The notes: a model not told the origin generated them from the sequence alone. Counted from the first letter of the stretch, positions 22,904 through 35,249 are shown. The stretch: 64,000 nucleotides of DNA from Bimastos eiseni (GCA_959347315.1 OY365810.1:20916835-20980834), one strand, 5' to 3'. Numbers and translations are program-made.

Positions 22904-23454
22904 TCCAGGCTGTGTCATCACACTGATCCTAAACCTGTTTGTATGCACCTGAGACATACATGCATATATACCACAAATACATATACACTTGCATTAATAC
23001 ATACATACAAGATACATATACAAAGGCATACACATATGCATGCATACTAATGTAACGCTTTTTTAGCTTTTTGTGTAGACTTAAACTTTACATATACCAA
23101 TCGTCCACTTCCTTTTTGGCGTGTTAACTGTCAAAAAGATTATCTGAGTTGCAAAAAAGCCCTAAGAAAAGGATTGAGATGCATTCTCAATGCCAAAATT
23201 AGACCAACAAAGCAGACTACACGCTAAGTTGGGTTTCCTTTCAAGATCAGGTCCTGGTTTAAGTCCAGACAAATCTTGCATAAGATTTATAAATAGGTGA
23301 CGTGAAGCCACAAAAAGAATCAACTGAATGGCTGATGCGGGGTCTACTTCAGGTCAGATTCGGAAACCAGTTTCACAAAGACAACACTTAGGCAAAAAAC
23401 GACGATTGTTTGCAGGAGGCAATTATTGCGGAGATAGCAGCTTTATCTGAAGGT
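21926..23454. other. No gene; dispersed repeat piece and TA repeat
   Basis: The segment at 22587-22615 repeats the start of the window (tagcttttgtgggcgc). The string aggctgtgtcatcac occurs at about 22624 and 22908. A TA dinucleotide run lies at about 22873-22902. No coding sequence was recognised. Confidence 0.45.
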
Positions 23455-23662
23455 CTCCGAGAGACTTAGAGAGAGAGGGAGAGTGAGACAGACATACCGA
23501 GACAGACAGAGACAGACATAGACAGAGAGAGACAGACAGACAGAGAGAGACAGAGAGAGAGACAGAGACAGACAGAGAGACAGACAGAGACAGACAGAGA
23601 GACAGACAGAGACAGACAGAGAGACAGACAGAGAAAGAGAGAGGAGAGAGAGAAAGTGAGAA
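23455..23662. repeat. GACAGACAGAGA simple repeat
   Basis: Mixed gaca and gaga units form about 200 bases. Frames here are compositional. Confidence 0.9.
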
Positions 23663-25490
23663 AACGGTGGCCAAAGACTACATCCAGAGAAGAATCGACT
23701 TAGTGCTCACATTAATTTTTATTCGAATGGTACTTGAGAAGCGGACCAATTGAAGAGGAGGAGGCGAAGAGGGACAAACCTTGCAAGGAGGAGCATTTCA
23801 GATAAGAAACAACTGCCTCAGATGAGACGACGGCCAACACTCAATGCAAAAACAAAGACAGAACCCTCGTCTTTGTTTCTCTCTGCGCCTCTGGCATCAC
23901 CGCAAATTGATGGCAGCTTTAGGTGAACTCTATCTCTTCTACGGTCACGACCCAACATACGGAATGGTGTCCTTCTCTACCTCTTCCTCTGCCTAGAATA
24001 GTGGCCTCTTCATCCTTTCTCTCCATCTGGTGACTATTTGTCATAGAAGGATAGGACGAACTTTATGCAGAGAATTATTAATTAACAAGACGCCAAGAGC
24101 TGAACGATGGCGCCCCGCTTTAAAAAGTAAGGACCAACGGAGACTCCAGAGGAAGTCAGTGCATCTTGAAAAGACATTCTGATATACCGTCTTCGCAACA
24201 GAGACCAACCGCTGTAAACGAGACGTCATTTCATGCAAGATTAGAATAGAAGGTTCTCAACTGAAAATGTAAGAAGACCAGCCAGAAGTCAAGAGAATGC
24301 AGCAGCACGAATCGAGTAGGATCTAATCTTATGGCTTCTATGGCGGCATCATCACATGACTAAATCACTGGTCATTTCGACTGAGAGCGCATTTAAATCG
24401 TAGGATCCACCATAAAGGCAATGTCGAAATCTAATAAAATGACGAAACAGTGATTGATGAATCTGCTATGTATACGGAGGAAAATCAATGGACGACTGAG
24501 TGTCTGAAAGCTCTCAGAGGTCACGAACTCCTGTCGCACGACGACAGAGTCGATGTTCGCATTCGATGGTCTACAACTTAAAGGAATGCATTGTCCGGAA
24601 TCAGGTTCATTTGCTTCCCTTGATCGACGGAATCACCTCTTAAAGCGTCAAGGTCAAGGCAGCCAACAGAGGAGGTCATTATGAGAGATGGTCTCAACGC
24701 TGCACTCATAACATAACCCCAAGCACAATAAGCAACTTGTGCTGATCGAATATCTGAAGCCATATTCTCATTATATTACTTTTAGGCTCAATTTAAACAG
24801 TCATAAGGAAACAATTTAAACAAAAAGCGTAATAGGCCAAATTGCTCTTGACGCAGTAAGTCAGCACAACTTCAATAAAGAGAAAAAAGCCACCAATCTT
24901 TTTCACATCTTCACAACGAGGCCAGAACGTTCACAATAAAAAAACAGCCCTAACAAAATATCTAAAATTTCTGCTTGATTGGAGACTATTTTCCTTCGCA
25001 TGGAAATACGATTATACAATTGACCATTCATGCAAAAATATGAACTAGTTTTAGTTTAACAGTTTTCACGACTCGTCACGTCGCAAAGCATATTCAAGCA
25101 GCTCCAGTGTCAAATGATTTGAATTCTGGTCCAGAGAAGAAACTATTTCGCGGAATGTAGAAGTTAAGAAGAAGAAAACATAAGTCGCTATTTACAATTG
25201 AATTAATTGTGAACAGTCTGTGAGTGATACTTGGTCTTAAATAGATATTTTCATATAAACAATGGATATAATTAAAGTAGAAATCAAATTCGCAATAGCT
25301 AATAATTGCTTTCGATGCCTGGCAACTGGTGTCCAAACGTCTTGTTTTTCGAGGCATTTGCAGTGAAATGAAACTGGAGTGAAAAATTATGTATAGTAAC
25401 GATTTATGATTATCCTCTGCAATTCTACATGCATTGTATTTATGAAAGTATCGATGTATACAAGTGTGTATGTACTCGTATGTGCGTGCA
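23663..25490. other. No gene recognised
   Basis: Short frames on both strands without similarity. No terminal repeats or simple arrays of note. Confidence 0.4.
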
Positions 25491-25576
25491 CTTGTGTACA
25501 TATGTATGCATGCATGTATGTATGTATGTATGTATGTATGTATGTATGTATGTATGTATGTATGTATGTATGTATG

Positions 25577-25610
<34 letters not shown>

Positions 25611-25790
25611 TGTATGTATGTATGTATGTACATGTATGCAGGTATGCATGAAGATATGTATGTTTGCATGTATAATATGTATGAATTTATGTACATGTAT
25701 GCAATTATGCATGAAGATATGTATGTATGTGTGTTTGTGTATGTGCGATGATACGTATGCATGCGCGTATATACGATTGTATGTGCGTAT
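25491..25790. repeat. ATGT microsatellite
   Basis: A pure atgt core (about 25510-25640) is flanked by degenerate units up to the LINE fragment at 25797. Long Met/Tyr/Val/Cys and His/Thr/Tyr/Ile frames are artefacts. Confidence 0.95.
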
Positions 25791-26235
25791 AAATAATAGT
25801 AAAAACCAGGGTTATCCCAGAGGTTCGAAAGTTTGATCATATGACCTGCGTGCTTAGAGAACTTCACTGGATGCCTTCAAGAGGGCGACACTTGTTACCT
25901 CTCCACGGTATGGTGCCATCGTACTTAGCCAGACACTGTGTACCAACCTCTTCAGCTGCTGGTTGGTATTGACTGCGTTCGGTAAAAAGCCAAGACCAAA
26001 TGAGGTCCGTTAAGGCTGTTGCGATGCATAGAGGAGCGTTCGGTCCATCTGCCACAACGGTTTGTAATTACCTCTAACGTTGAACTGCATGAGGGATATA
26101 AGGGACTTTCCATCGAAAACTTCATAATGAAATCAAAGAATTCTCCACGTCGTCTGATTAAGCCAAGTTGCTACTTGCGCATACGAAGTGTTTCTAGCAA
26201 TTATAGCAACTTACGCTTTATGAATCTTAATAATA
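25740..26235 (+). mobile_element. LINE 3' fragment with HWMP motif
   Basis: The plus reading gives RKFDHMTCVLRELHWMPS (with shifts), then MVPSYLARHCVPTSSAAGWY, a pattern of the region downstream of reverse transcriptase in CR1-type LINEs. It ends near an aat-repeat tail at about 26227-26240. The first 150 bases are shared, inverted, with 21190-21330. Confidence 0.65.
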
Positions 26236-26345
26236 ATAATAATATAAATCATATATGTATGTACATGTCTGTCCGTATGTATGCGTACAGATATCTGTGT
26301 AGGTATGTATCTGTTTATGCGTGTGTGTGTGTGTATGAACATATA

Positions 26346-27143
26346 CACTGTGTCCCAATTGTACTGATACCCTTTTTCTCTTGGTAATAAGTCTGCCAAT
26401 TCTAAACATAACAAAATAAAAGTTTGCAGACTTAAAGAGCGATAAATTGCTAATGTCGTATAAAAATTTCATGCAATTTTATCAGCAGAGTCCAAAGTTA
26501 TGCACATTCGAATTTGGACAAACAAAATTCGAACTTTCCAACAAGTAAAAGAAAGTAATAATATTTTTATAGCAAACTGCATGCCTTACTTATTAAAATG
26601 TATGCCCTCACAAAAAACTCCAGATTTTATTTCACCCACTCTTTGGCCTCCCAAAGCCCTGATCTCAATCCGCTCGACTACAAGATATGGAGCTTCCTTC
26701 AGGAACGATTTATCTAATCCGCATACGCGACGATGACCATCTCAAACAGCGAGTTGAGGAGGAATGGAGTCGCTTTGATCAAGAAATTGTTGATCGTGCA
26801 ATCGCCTTAGAGCATGTATTCGAGCTACTAGCGGACATTTTGAACATCAGCTTTGAGGAAGAACATCTGTCTCAGATCTATTTTAAATGTTGCTGTCTTC
26901 AAGTCATTGTGGAATTGTAAAGTTAACAAAATTATGAATTTTTCATGTTGGATAGTTCGAATTTTATTTGTCCACATTTGAATGTTCTTAACTTTGGACC
27001 CTGTTTATAGAATTTGATTAAATTTTCTGAAGACACTGGTAATTTATCCTTCTTTCAGTCTGTGAAATGCTATTGAATAACATTTAGAATTGATGGATTT
27101 TTCGAAAAAACAAAAAGGGTATTAGTTCAATTGGGACACAGTG
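26346..27143 (+). mobile_element. Internally deleted mariner (Tc1/mariner) transposon
   Basis: Inverted terminal repeats begin cactgtgtcccaattg and are similar for about 32 bases at both ends, flanked by TA on each side (26344-26345 and 27144-27145). Inside, on the plus strand, pieces of the C-terminal transposase remain: TPDFISPTLWPP, then in the next frame SPDLNPLDYKIWSFLQE (DDE/D catalytic region), then DDHLKQRVEEEWSRFDQEIV. A frameshift splits WPP from SPD. At about 800 bp it is shorter than the usual 1.3 kb; the N-terminal DNA-binding half is absent. Confidence 0.85.
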
Positions 27144-27146
27144 TAT

Positions 27147-28350
27147 GTAGGAACGTATGTATTTGTGTGCTCCTATGTATATAGTTATGCGTGCATGTGT
27201 GCTTAGGTTCGTATGCATATATATTTATCTATATACGAACACATGTGAGTGTGTACTGTGTAAGCCCATGAAAATGTGGTTCGTAGTTCTGTAACTTAAA
27301 AACAAGATTTTCCTCTGGAGATGGAATTGGAGGCGAAAGCAGACCGACCATTCCGACGACGTCAGACGTATACGCTTCTCTTGTTCATCGTCGTCGCTGT
27401 CAGTGTTTAGCGTACATAATACGAACAAATTCTGTTGAAAGAAGCAACAATAAACACTGCAATCATCCAATTAAGGTTTTCATCTGAACTATCAAATTTT
27501 AAATCGCTGATATCACACAGCGCACAAACACAGATCGATGAGCGCCTTAATAGCCTCATGTGTAGACAACGATCAATGGATCTGATGTGTCGCAATTCAT
27601 TGTAATCAATGCAATAATTATGGTGTTATGTAATCGCTGTTGCACGACTACATCAGCATAAAATAACTGCCACACATTCATGGAGATTATGTGATCTCAG
27701 ACCGGCTGAGACAGGATAGGGGCAATGTCCAGGGCCAGGCGACTTTTATGAACCCCGACCAGGACCACAATAAACTTATGAAGGTATTATAAACGATTTT
27801 ACTGTAGTTAAACATATAGGGTTTTTTATATCTAAATATAGTTTAGAGTACCGGTACCGTGACTGTTCTGCCTATGGGCCTGGAATTTCTGTTTATGCTT
27901 GCACCACACGTTTCACCCTATCAACCAAGAAACCCATGACACACTCAGTGTAAACAGCGCAACCAGTCGAGGAAGATATACCTTTGAACGAATTATCAGT
28001 GAGAAGCAACACGTGTCCTATGTATTATTTTGGTCTATATATCGGATGCCAAGATAATGTCAATGAACTCTTTCATTGCTAGAGTTTATTAGGAATGAAA
28101 GTTCATCTGTCAAATAACTGGGAGAAAACTCAATAGTGTGCTCTGGCGCACACGTATATTCTATCTAAGGTAGGTGAAGTTATTATCGATAAACATGTTG
28201 CCTAGCAGCACGTTTAATGATTAGTCTTGCGCTGTCTTCTGTAACGTGATCTAGTTTTGTAACCCTAATGCCTTAGGTTCAGTAACGATGAAATTCAAAG
28301 GTAAAATCACCTCTCCCCTTCAAAATCTAGGGACCACTCTTTATACTCTT
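27147..28350. other. No gene recognised
   Basis: Short frames only. No element ends identified. Confidence 0.4.
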
Positions 28351-28388
28351 CTAGTACCCTCTTTCGGCTTTTCTCGGTGTGCGAAATT
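28351..28388 (-). CDS. Possible last exon of the calmodulin-like gene (weak)
   Basis: On the minus strand an AG precedes 28388 and the frame that completes the split codon of the upstream exon gives EFRTPRKAERGY then stop (TAG 28351-28353). The Glu would fill the last ligand position of the fourth EF-hand. The preceding tract is not pyrimidine-rich and the tail does not look like a standard calmodulin end, so a different last exon may exist. Confidence 0.2.
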
Positions 28389-28914
28389 CTGACATTTTTA
28401 TTCCAACATCCATTTATCCGAAGAAACTTGTTCTCTAGTTGCGGTAGCTAAAGAGGACAGATATTTCGTAGCTATTGGTTAAAGCAATTTGATTAATATG
28501 TACGATAAAAAAGTCAGAAATATACTTCTAACGTAGGCCTACAATCATTTTCTATTACATTGAAGTAATATTGCATTAAGTTTAAACATTATAGTCACTG
28601 GTCAATGGTAACGTGGAGTTTAACGCTCCTTGAGTATATATAACGGTTGCATATTGCATCACCTCTAGAACCCAGCGGGACTAAATTGGAAATGATAAAC
28701 TACGATTAACGACTTTGCATTTCACCGGTAAAAATCTTGAACAAGTACAGAGTAATGCATCCAATGAATAATTTTGAAAGAGCAGAGTAATGGTAGTTGT
28801 TCTTAAAGTTACAAGATGAACGAATATGCCCAACATGACATAATGCCAGGGTGTTGGCAATTGCGATGTAAAAAAGGATGAGGACTGTGAGAACAACAGG
28901 ATTTCGAGAATAGT

Positions 28915-29320
28915 GACTGATTGACTGACTGATTGATTGACTGACTGATTGAGTGATTGGATTGACTGAGTGACTGATTGACAGATTGATTGACTCACTT
29001 ACTCACTCACTCACTCACTCACTTACTTACTTACTTACTTACTGACTGACTGATTGACTGACTGACTGATTGATTGACTGACTGACTGATTGATTGACTG
29101 ACTGACTGGCTGGTTGAGTTACTGACTGATTGACTGATTGATTGACTGATAGATAGATTGACTGACTGACTGATTGACCGACTGACTGATTGATTGACTG
29201 ACTGACTGGCTGGTTGAGTTACTGACTGATTGATTGACTGATAGATTGATTGACTGACTGACTGATTGACCGACTGATTGATTGATTGACTGACTGACTG
29301 ACTGATTGACTGACTAACTG
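28915..29320. repeat. GACT/GATT simple repeat next to a splice donor
   Basis: Tetranucleotide units gact, gatt, ctca and ctta form about 400 bases. Read on the minus strand they are cagt/aatc units and begin within a few bases of the donor at 29322-29321 of the calmodulin-like gene. Confidence 0.95.
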
Positions 29321-29322
29321 AC

Positions 29323-32300
29323 CTTCGTAATCAATTTTTCCATCTCCGTTCTTGTCGGCTGACTTGATCATGGCGCGGACGTCGTCGTCCGTGAGATCCT
29401 CTCCGAGGTTCTGCATCGTGAGCCTGAGTTCTTGAGCGTCGATCAGTCCATCCCCGTCGATGTCGAAGATGCGGAAAGCCTGGCGCACCTCCTCCTCTTC
29501 TTTCTGCTGCCTCCTCATCTCGTCGTCTATCAGACTCTGTTGCTGCATCCGACACGACATCATCACGATGAACTCGTTGAACTCCACACTACCATTGCCT
29601 ACGATTTCATCAACATTTCCACAATAATAGGACGACATTTCATTTGCATTTACTACACGTATGGAATTGTGTGTATTTCTGCTATATTGCTCCCATAATC
29701 CAAGCTAGTTATGGGCCTATATATATATATATCAGATTTTATATATAATAATATGAAATTTGACTGAACAGTCATGTTCAGATTAAATTTTGTTTATCCT
29801 ATATCTTAGATGAATTTTATTTAATTATCCTAATGCCTGTCTTGTATCTCTCAAGGATAATTGTAGGCTGTATGTATATTCATTTACTTCACAGACTGAC
29901 AAACCGCAATAAGTTGCATGATGCAAGACTTGGTTACCTTTGGCATTGGGTCCGATTTTAGTTCAATTCTACTCTATGGATTGTTACCGTTACAGTATTA
30001 TAATAAAAGATTCAAAGGTTCTTAAATGGAGTCATTGGATGTTTCGTTATACTTGCCGTTAATTGTCACTTGAGCGCTGGAAAAGAAATTTAGAAGACAT
30101 TGACCACATTGGGATAAGTCTCACATTTGAATAATACGAGCTCTATATAATTATTTCTGTTTTATTTCTCTGTGAGATTTTACCGTCTGTATCTACTTGG
30201 CTGATCATCTTTCGTACTTCGGCTTCGGTTGGTTCGAGCCTCAGAGCTTTCATTACAGTCTGAAGTTCCGATGACGTAATACGACCATCCTTATCGTGGT
30301 CAAACATATCAAAAGCCTCGTGAAGTTCTGAAAACAAGTAAATGAAAGTCAGAATACGAACGGTATACTTGCGGAAGTAATAGTTATATATGAAGAAAAC
30401 ACACCAACGCACGCAATTAATATGGATTCGATTGTCTTAAACGAGAGGCATTCAAAAAAGAAGAGCAAGCAAGGTGTGTTGAAAATGCAATAAAATGAAG
30501 AAAACAAACAATGGGCTGAAACTTGAAACTGTTGTAAGACTTGAAAATCTATGATTCTTATCATGTATTGTAGTACCAGTATGGCACATAAATGTTATCT
30601 TATTTATTATTGACGCCCCTGGGTTATGGCGGGAATAGATTGTAACAGGGATCATACCTAACAAAAATATGGTGCAACAACAGTAACGGTTATAAACTAA
30701 CAACAAGAATTATTAAAATATAGATGAGTTACAACCTAACTTGCAATGTGGTGACATGAGAAAGTGGATTGGCATAGTACTTCAACGATTCAGGCTGGAA
30801 AGGTGCAACGATGATAGAGAACATTTGTTAACAAACAGATAAAAAACTCATCTTAAGTAGAGTTGTGTGCAAGGGGGATAATCATGGAGACGATTATTTA
30901 GGATTTTAGGATAACAAAGCGGATGATTTGTATGTATTTGAACTGTTAAAGGAGAGCTGACAAAGATTTACCAGAGATTGTTGGGACAAGTCCTTTGGTA
31001 TTTATTGAAGAGCCCTATGAAAGGCTTGGTTAGGGAAAACTATGGCCATAAAACTATAAATGCTTTATCGGGATTTGCATAATTGAAATTTTTTGAACTG
31101 AAACTTTTAAAATTAAACTGGAAAGATTTTTTATGTCGCACCAAGCAAGCAAGGTGACTCAACGGCTTTTTTACAAGTCCTTAAAGGAATTGACAGCAAC
31201 ATTAGACCATATGAATTGTACAATGCAATAGTTGTTAGTTGCGGAATGGTTTGGTGAAAGTATCGTCTCCATTGACCCTATCTCAGTTTCTATGCGGAGG
31301 CTAAGAAGGAAATGCTATTCAGAATCCCAAGTTCACTTGCAGAAGTTCCAACTCGGATTGCAAGTCTTCTTAAACGCAACGCTTAACGCCTCTATGACCA
31401 CTGCATAGTCAATCAATCATAAATACTTCATATAGTGCCTCTTCCAGATATCTACTCAGAGGCGCAAAAGTGGACACCCCCTAGTGACGCAACTGCTTAA
31501 AACGCTTGCTTTTTGCATTCTAGCCTTTCCAGCCTTTGTTGGCACACGCCGGAATACTTCGCGCCATAATTATGCGTTTGTCTAAAGATAGGGCCTACTA
31601 TACATTACATGTCTTGCAATGAAACAATGTAACTATGCTTCTATAGCACATTTTGGGTTTCCTTGTCGGCTCTATCAGAAAGCCTATTCGAGTCCGTTCA
31701 GAACAGTCCGTTTTTTACCGACTCTCAGCAGGCAGACTAACGCACATAACTAGATCGAGAGCTTCTTATTCCGCTATAGACGGGCAGCAACGTACTCGCA
31801 GTTCCTAATCCATGATGCCTTAATTAAGGACGATGAACAGCCGAATGAAACGTTCTCAGCACAAGGTTACGCTAAGCTCTGCGCCTTTCATGACGATCGA
31901 ATGCGCTTTCGCCATATTTAACTACCCCAAAAGGTCTTTAGCCGAGTCATTGATAATGAAGAACATATGACATATCTGTAGTAGATGCCCGGTTCTTATT
32001 CTATAGAACTTGACCGTCGCTGTGATTTCTTGGCAGAAGGCGACACAGATAAGTGCGGCCAGTCGAAGTGCTTACAGATTATCAATTGAGACTAGGACAT
32101 CAAGCGTTGAAAGATATAAAAGATCTGAGGAAGTCCAGACAAAACTAAGGGACGAGTAAATTGAAATATAAGTCATGTCTTCGAATCAAAACGAAATATG
32201 GAATTATTTGCAGGAGACCGATATACGCAGGTGGTGGGACGTTTGAATTGTTCAAAACTAACAGGATCCAAAGTATAGCTGAATAATATCCGAACTATCT

Positions 32301-33451
32301 GCATGATATAACTGGTGAAAACAGGAGATGTGTCATTGAATTTAAAAAAGAAATTTTGGCTTTATGCCTATATATTACTACGCTTGCAAATGAAGTGTCG
32401 GTCTACATAAATCATTGAGAACATTTGCAGTTTGTCTACATAGGCCTATAGGTCATTGGGAAATGGAAACATTTGTAGTTTGTCTACATAGGCCTATAGG
32501 TCATTGGGAAATGGAAACATTTGTAGTTTGTCTACATAGGCCTATAGGTCATTGGGAAATGGAAATATTTGTAGTTTGTCTACATAGGCCTATAGGTCAT
32601 TGGGAAATGGAAACATTTGTAGTTTGTCTACATAGGCCTATAGGTCATTGGGAAATGGAAACATTTGTAGTTTGTCTACATAGGCCTATAGGTCATTGGG
32701 AAATGGAAACATTTGTAGTTTGTCTACATTAGCCTATAGGTCATTGGGAAATGGAAACATTTGTAGTTTGTCTACATAGGCCTATAGGTCATTGGGAAAT
32801 GGAAACATTTGTAGTTTGTCTACATTAGCCTATAGGTCATTGGGAAATGGAAACATTTGTAGTTTGTCTACATTAGCCTATAGGTCATTGGGAAATGGAA
32901 ACATTTGTAGTTTGTCTACATTAGCCTATAGGTCATTGGGAAATGGAAACATTTGTAGTTTGTCTACATTAGCCTTTAGGTCATTGGGAAATGGAAACAT
33001 TTGTAGTTTGTCTACATTAGCCTATAGGTCATTGGGAAATGGAAACTTTTGTAGTTTGTCTACATTAGCCATTGTGAAAACTTGCAATTTGTCCATATTA
33101 GTCATTGTGAATATTTATGGTGTGTCTACATAAGTCCTTATGACAAGTGTTATTTGTAGCAGTATGAAGGCAAACTAACCAGTTATGAGGCTCTCTGCAA
33201 TTCTTTTAGCTACAGGAAGTAAGTTTACTTTAAGTTTCTGGGATCTTTTACTAGTTCACGAAATTCATTTCTATAACTTACAGAAAGGAACACGCACGTA
33301 TAGGACAGAAACATGGAAGACCAGCAGAAAAGATACGTTGGACGAAACGACGGGAAATATAAGATGAGGTGATGAAAGCTGAAGGAAAGAAAAACCGTTG
33401 ACCTTTGAGTTGTTCTTCGCTGATATCCTCTGGCATTTCGTCTTTCTGCAT
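29323..33451 (-). CDS. Calmodulin-like protein with four EF-hands (three exons supported)
   Basis: Minus-strand exons: 33451-33403 (ATG; donor GTCAAC), 30327-30184 (acceptor ttgttttcag; donor GTAAAA) and 29598-29323 (acceptor aaatcgtag; donor GTCAGT). Phases match. The reading is [16 protein letters not shown], then ELHEAFDMF. The EF loops are [24 protein letters not shown] (split by intron 2), [12 protein letters not shown] and [11 protein letters not shown] plus one residue from a missing last exon. All calcium-ligand positions are acidic or polar as expected. At least 156 residues, a little longer than calmodulin (149), because the linker between hands two and three carries an extra polar helix ([20 protein letters not shown]). 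Such proteins bind calcium and regulate targets in the cytosol. The start could also be the second Met at 33436. The last exon is uncertain. Confidence 0.85.
30328..33402 (-). other. Intron 1 of the calmodulin-like gene
   Basis: About 3.1 kb between two well supported splice sites. It holds the 48-bp satellite at 32421-33070 and a dispersed repeat 3' end at about 31410-31500 (tatagtgcctcttcc). The rest is AT-rich without recognised coding sequence. Confidence 0.7.
32421..33070. repeat. 48-bp satellite, 13 copies plus a partial
   Basis: Copies start every 48 bases from 32421 to 33045. Each contains gtagtttgtctaca, ggtcattgggaaatggaa and a variable middle that is taggcctatagg in copies 1-6 and 8 and ttagcctatagg in copies 7 and 9-13. 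The array decays after 33070. The period is a multiple of three, so frames stay open with a 16-residue repeat, but it is inside an intron on the opposite strand and is not a gene. Confidence 0.95.
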
Positions 33452-33472
33452 TCTGATTCCAATCGAATGAAA

Positions 33473-33497
33473 GATATTTCTAGTCACCGAACATCGC
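33473..33497. repeat. 25-bp segment shared with 36322-36346
   Basis: The same 25 bases, beginning gatatttctagtcaccgaac, occur at 33473-33497 and 36322-36346 in the same orientation. The first copy lies about 20 bases upstream of the first calmodulin-like exon on the minus strand, so the gene's 5' flank contains a dispersed repeat. Confidence 0.7.
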
Positions 33498-33859
33498 CGC
33501 TGCGCAGACGAGTTTCTGGAGTGGCGAATATATTCTCCAGGTCAACAACGGTATCTGCCGCAGATACCACTGGGTTGTCTAAAACCGAGATAATATTATG
33601 GCAAATTTAGTTCATATAAAGCAACATAAAGACTTTCACTTATTTGATAGAGCGATGGCGTAGCAAATAACTTCATACGTAACACAAGGTAAGGAAAACA
33701 TGTGAATGATACTGCAGGGCAATCGAAGGTGAAGGTCATTTACTTTCTCTGCAATTACAATATGTTATTGCAAAATTATGCTGACACATTGTTTTTGATT
33801 AACCTGGCTGAAATTGTGTTGCTTCTGATCTTCGTTCGTATTCAACATCTGATGCTTTT

Positions 33860-34190
33860 CTTTCCTGTGTCAATATTATATTTAACACCGATTTTCCACC
33901 GCCACAATATCCTGGTGAAATCTTTCACCATATATTGCTTCAAGCTCAGCAGAGGACAAGTCCAGTCCAGGTGTGAATTTTAAAATATTAATCTACAGCA
34001 AAATGCCCATATGATGGTCTTTCAAGCCAACAAGAGGAATGCAGTTTGGTGATATAATGAGTCACTGAGAAGGCTGTCAACAATATCCTTAAACACCTTG
34101 CATGCGATAATCTCTGTCCCAGTGGCAGATCTTCAAGTCTCGTGTCATTTTGACTTGCATTATATAGGAACAGGCGGCGCTGCAAGGTCT
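33860..34190 (-). pseudogene. Possible transposon-derived coding remnant (GERFHQD-type)
   Basis: On the minus strand a frame reads SSAELEAIYGERFHQDIVAV, which resembles a GERFHQDI motif I recall from repetitive uncharacterised proteins in many animal genomes. Upstream frames (RLEDLPLGQRLSHARC) are not recognised and stops interrupt. This is a short match, so the call is tentative. Confidence 0.3.
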
Positions 34191-34265
34191 AGAATCCCTG
34201 TAGGATGCTAGTTTAATTAAAATATTCCGTACAGAATTGTAACAGTATAGATTTTAGTGCTAAGT

Positions 34266-34312
34266 GTATGTATGTATGTATGTATGTATGTATGTATGTA
34301 TGTATGCATACA
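34266..34312. repeat. ATGT microsatellite
   Basis: About eleven tetranucleotide units starting at 34266. Confidence 0.9.
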
Positions 34313-34800
34313 TCTGTGTACATATGTATGATGTATATGGGCTTTAATAAAGCGCATTTTAGGAACTCATCGAAGCGCCATGAACATGACAATCGCAATC
34401 GCATTGAGAAGAGCAGAGGTGGATTGACCCAGATGCAGGAGCGGTATTTCACCATCAATGTATAATAGTACACCTACTGTCGATTCATCCAAGTACAGGA
34501 TGACGCCATAATATTATTATTGCTTCGAATGAGCGTATACCTCAGGCTAAGTTCAACGTTGAACTTGTTAAAGCTCCATTGTAAACCGAGTAAATTCCGT
34601 TCAGGGGTCGAGCGCTTTCTGACTCTCTTTCGGTCTTTGTCTGTCCGCCTGTTTGTCTGTCTGTTTGTCTGCAGCCTAGTGCCATGCTACTGTCGCTGTC
34701 ATTAATTCATCCATTAAGAAATTAATTAATTACTTAATTTGTTCATTCAATCATTAAAATTGTACATGCAAGACTACATTCTATCCATTGAGGCGTCGCC

Positions 34801-35013
34801 TTAGTCGTCGTCGTCGTTGATGCGTCTGTCGTCGTTGCCATTAGTTGTACTGAAGAACGACGTCATCCGATCGACCATCAACTGATGATCATCGGACGTC
34901 AAATGTACCGGACATTCTAAGTACTCGCTTTGTCCATTGGACGATGCCACCAACCAATCACAACCGTCTTTACTTGATTGATTCGATTCCACGTCTTTAT
35001 AATGACGCCTGTC
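34801..35013 (-). CDS. Hypothetical terminal exon (weak)
   Basis: A minus-strand frame runs from a possible acceptor (gatgagacag, complement near 35014-35023) to a TAA at about 34801. It reads DVESNQSSKDGCDWLVAS, then YLECPVHLTSDDHQLMVD, and ends in an Asp run. Composition is protein-like, but no domain is recognised and no partner exon was found. Confidence 0.2.
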   Translation of the reverse strand, partial: DRRHYKDVESNQSSKDGCDWLVASSNGQSEYLECPVHLTSDDHQLMVDRMTSFFSTTNGNDDRRINDDDD

Positions 35014-35249
35014 TCATCTATCAAAATATCCGCATTTGACGGAACCGTTTCGGCTCTAGTAACTTCAGTTCCGTAGAAGAACTCCGTGCCCTCATTTTGA
35101 GACACCTTTCAAAAGATTCCCTGGAATAATGATAGTTTGTTTCCTGCTTAGTTTGACAGCAACCACGGAGACAACTCCAACTCAGGCAATTTAAACATTC
35201 ATTCAATGATTCATACAATGACATTGCGGCACCATAGACATACCTTACA

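Noticed and set aside
32421..33070. CRISPR-like regular repeat spacing
   Set aside because: The whole 48 bases repeat with no unique spacers, and the DNA is eukaryotic.
32415..33133. Two long frames with a 16-residue repeat
   Set aside because: They follow the 48-bp satellite inside an intron of a gene on the other strand.
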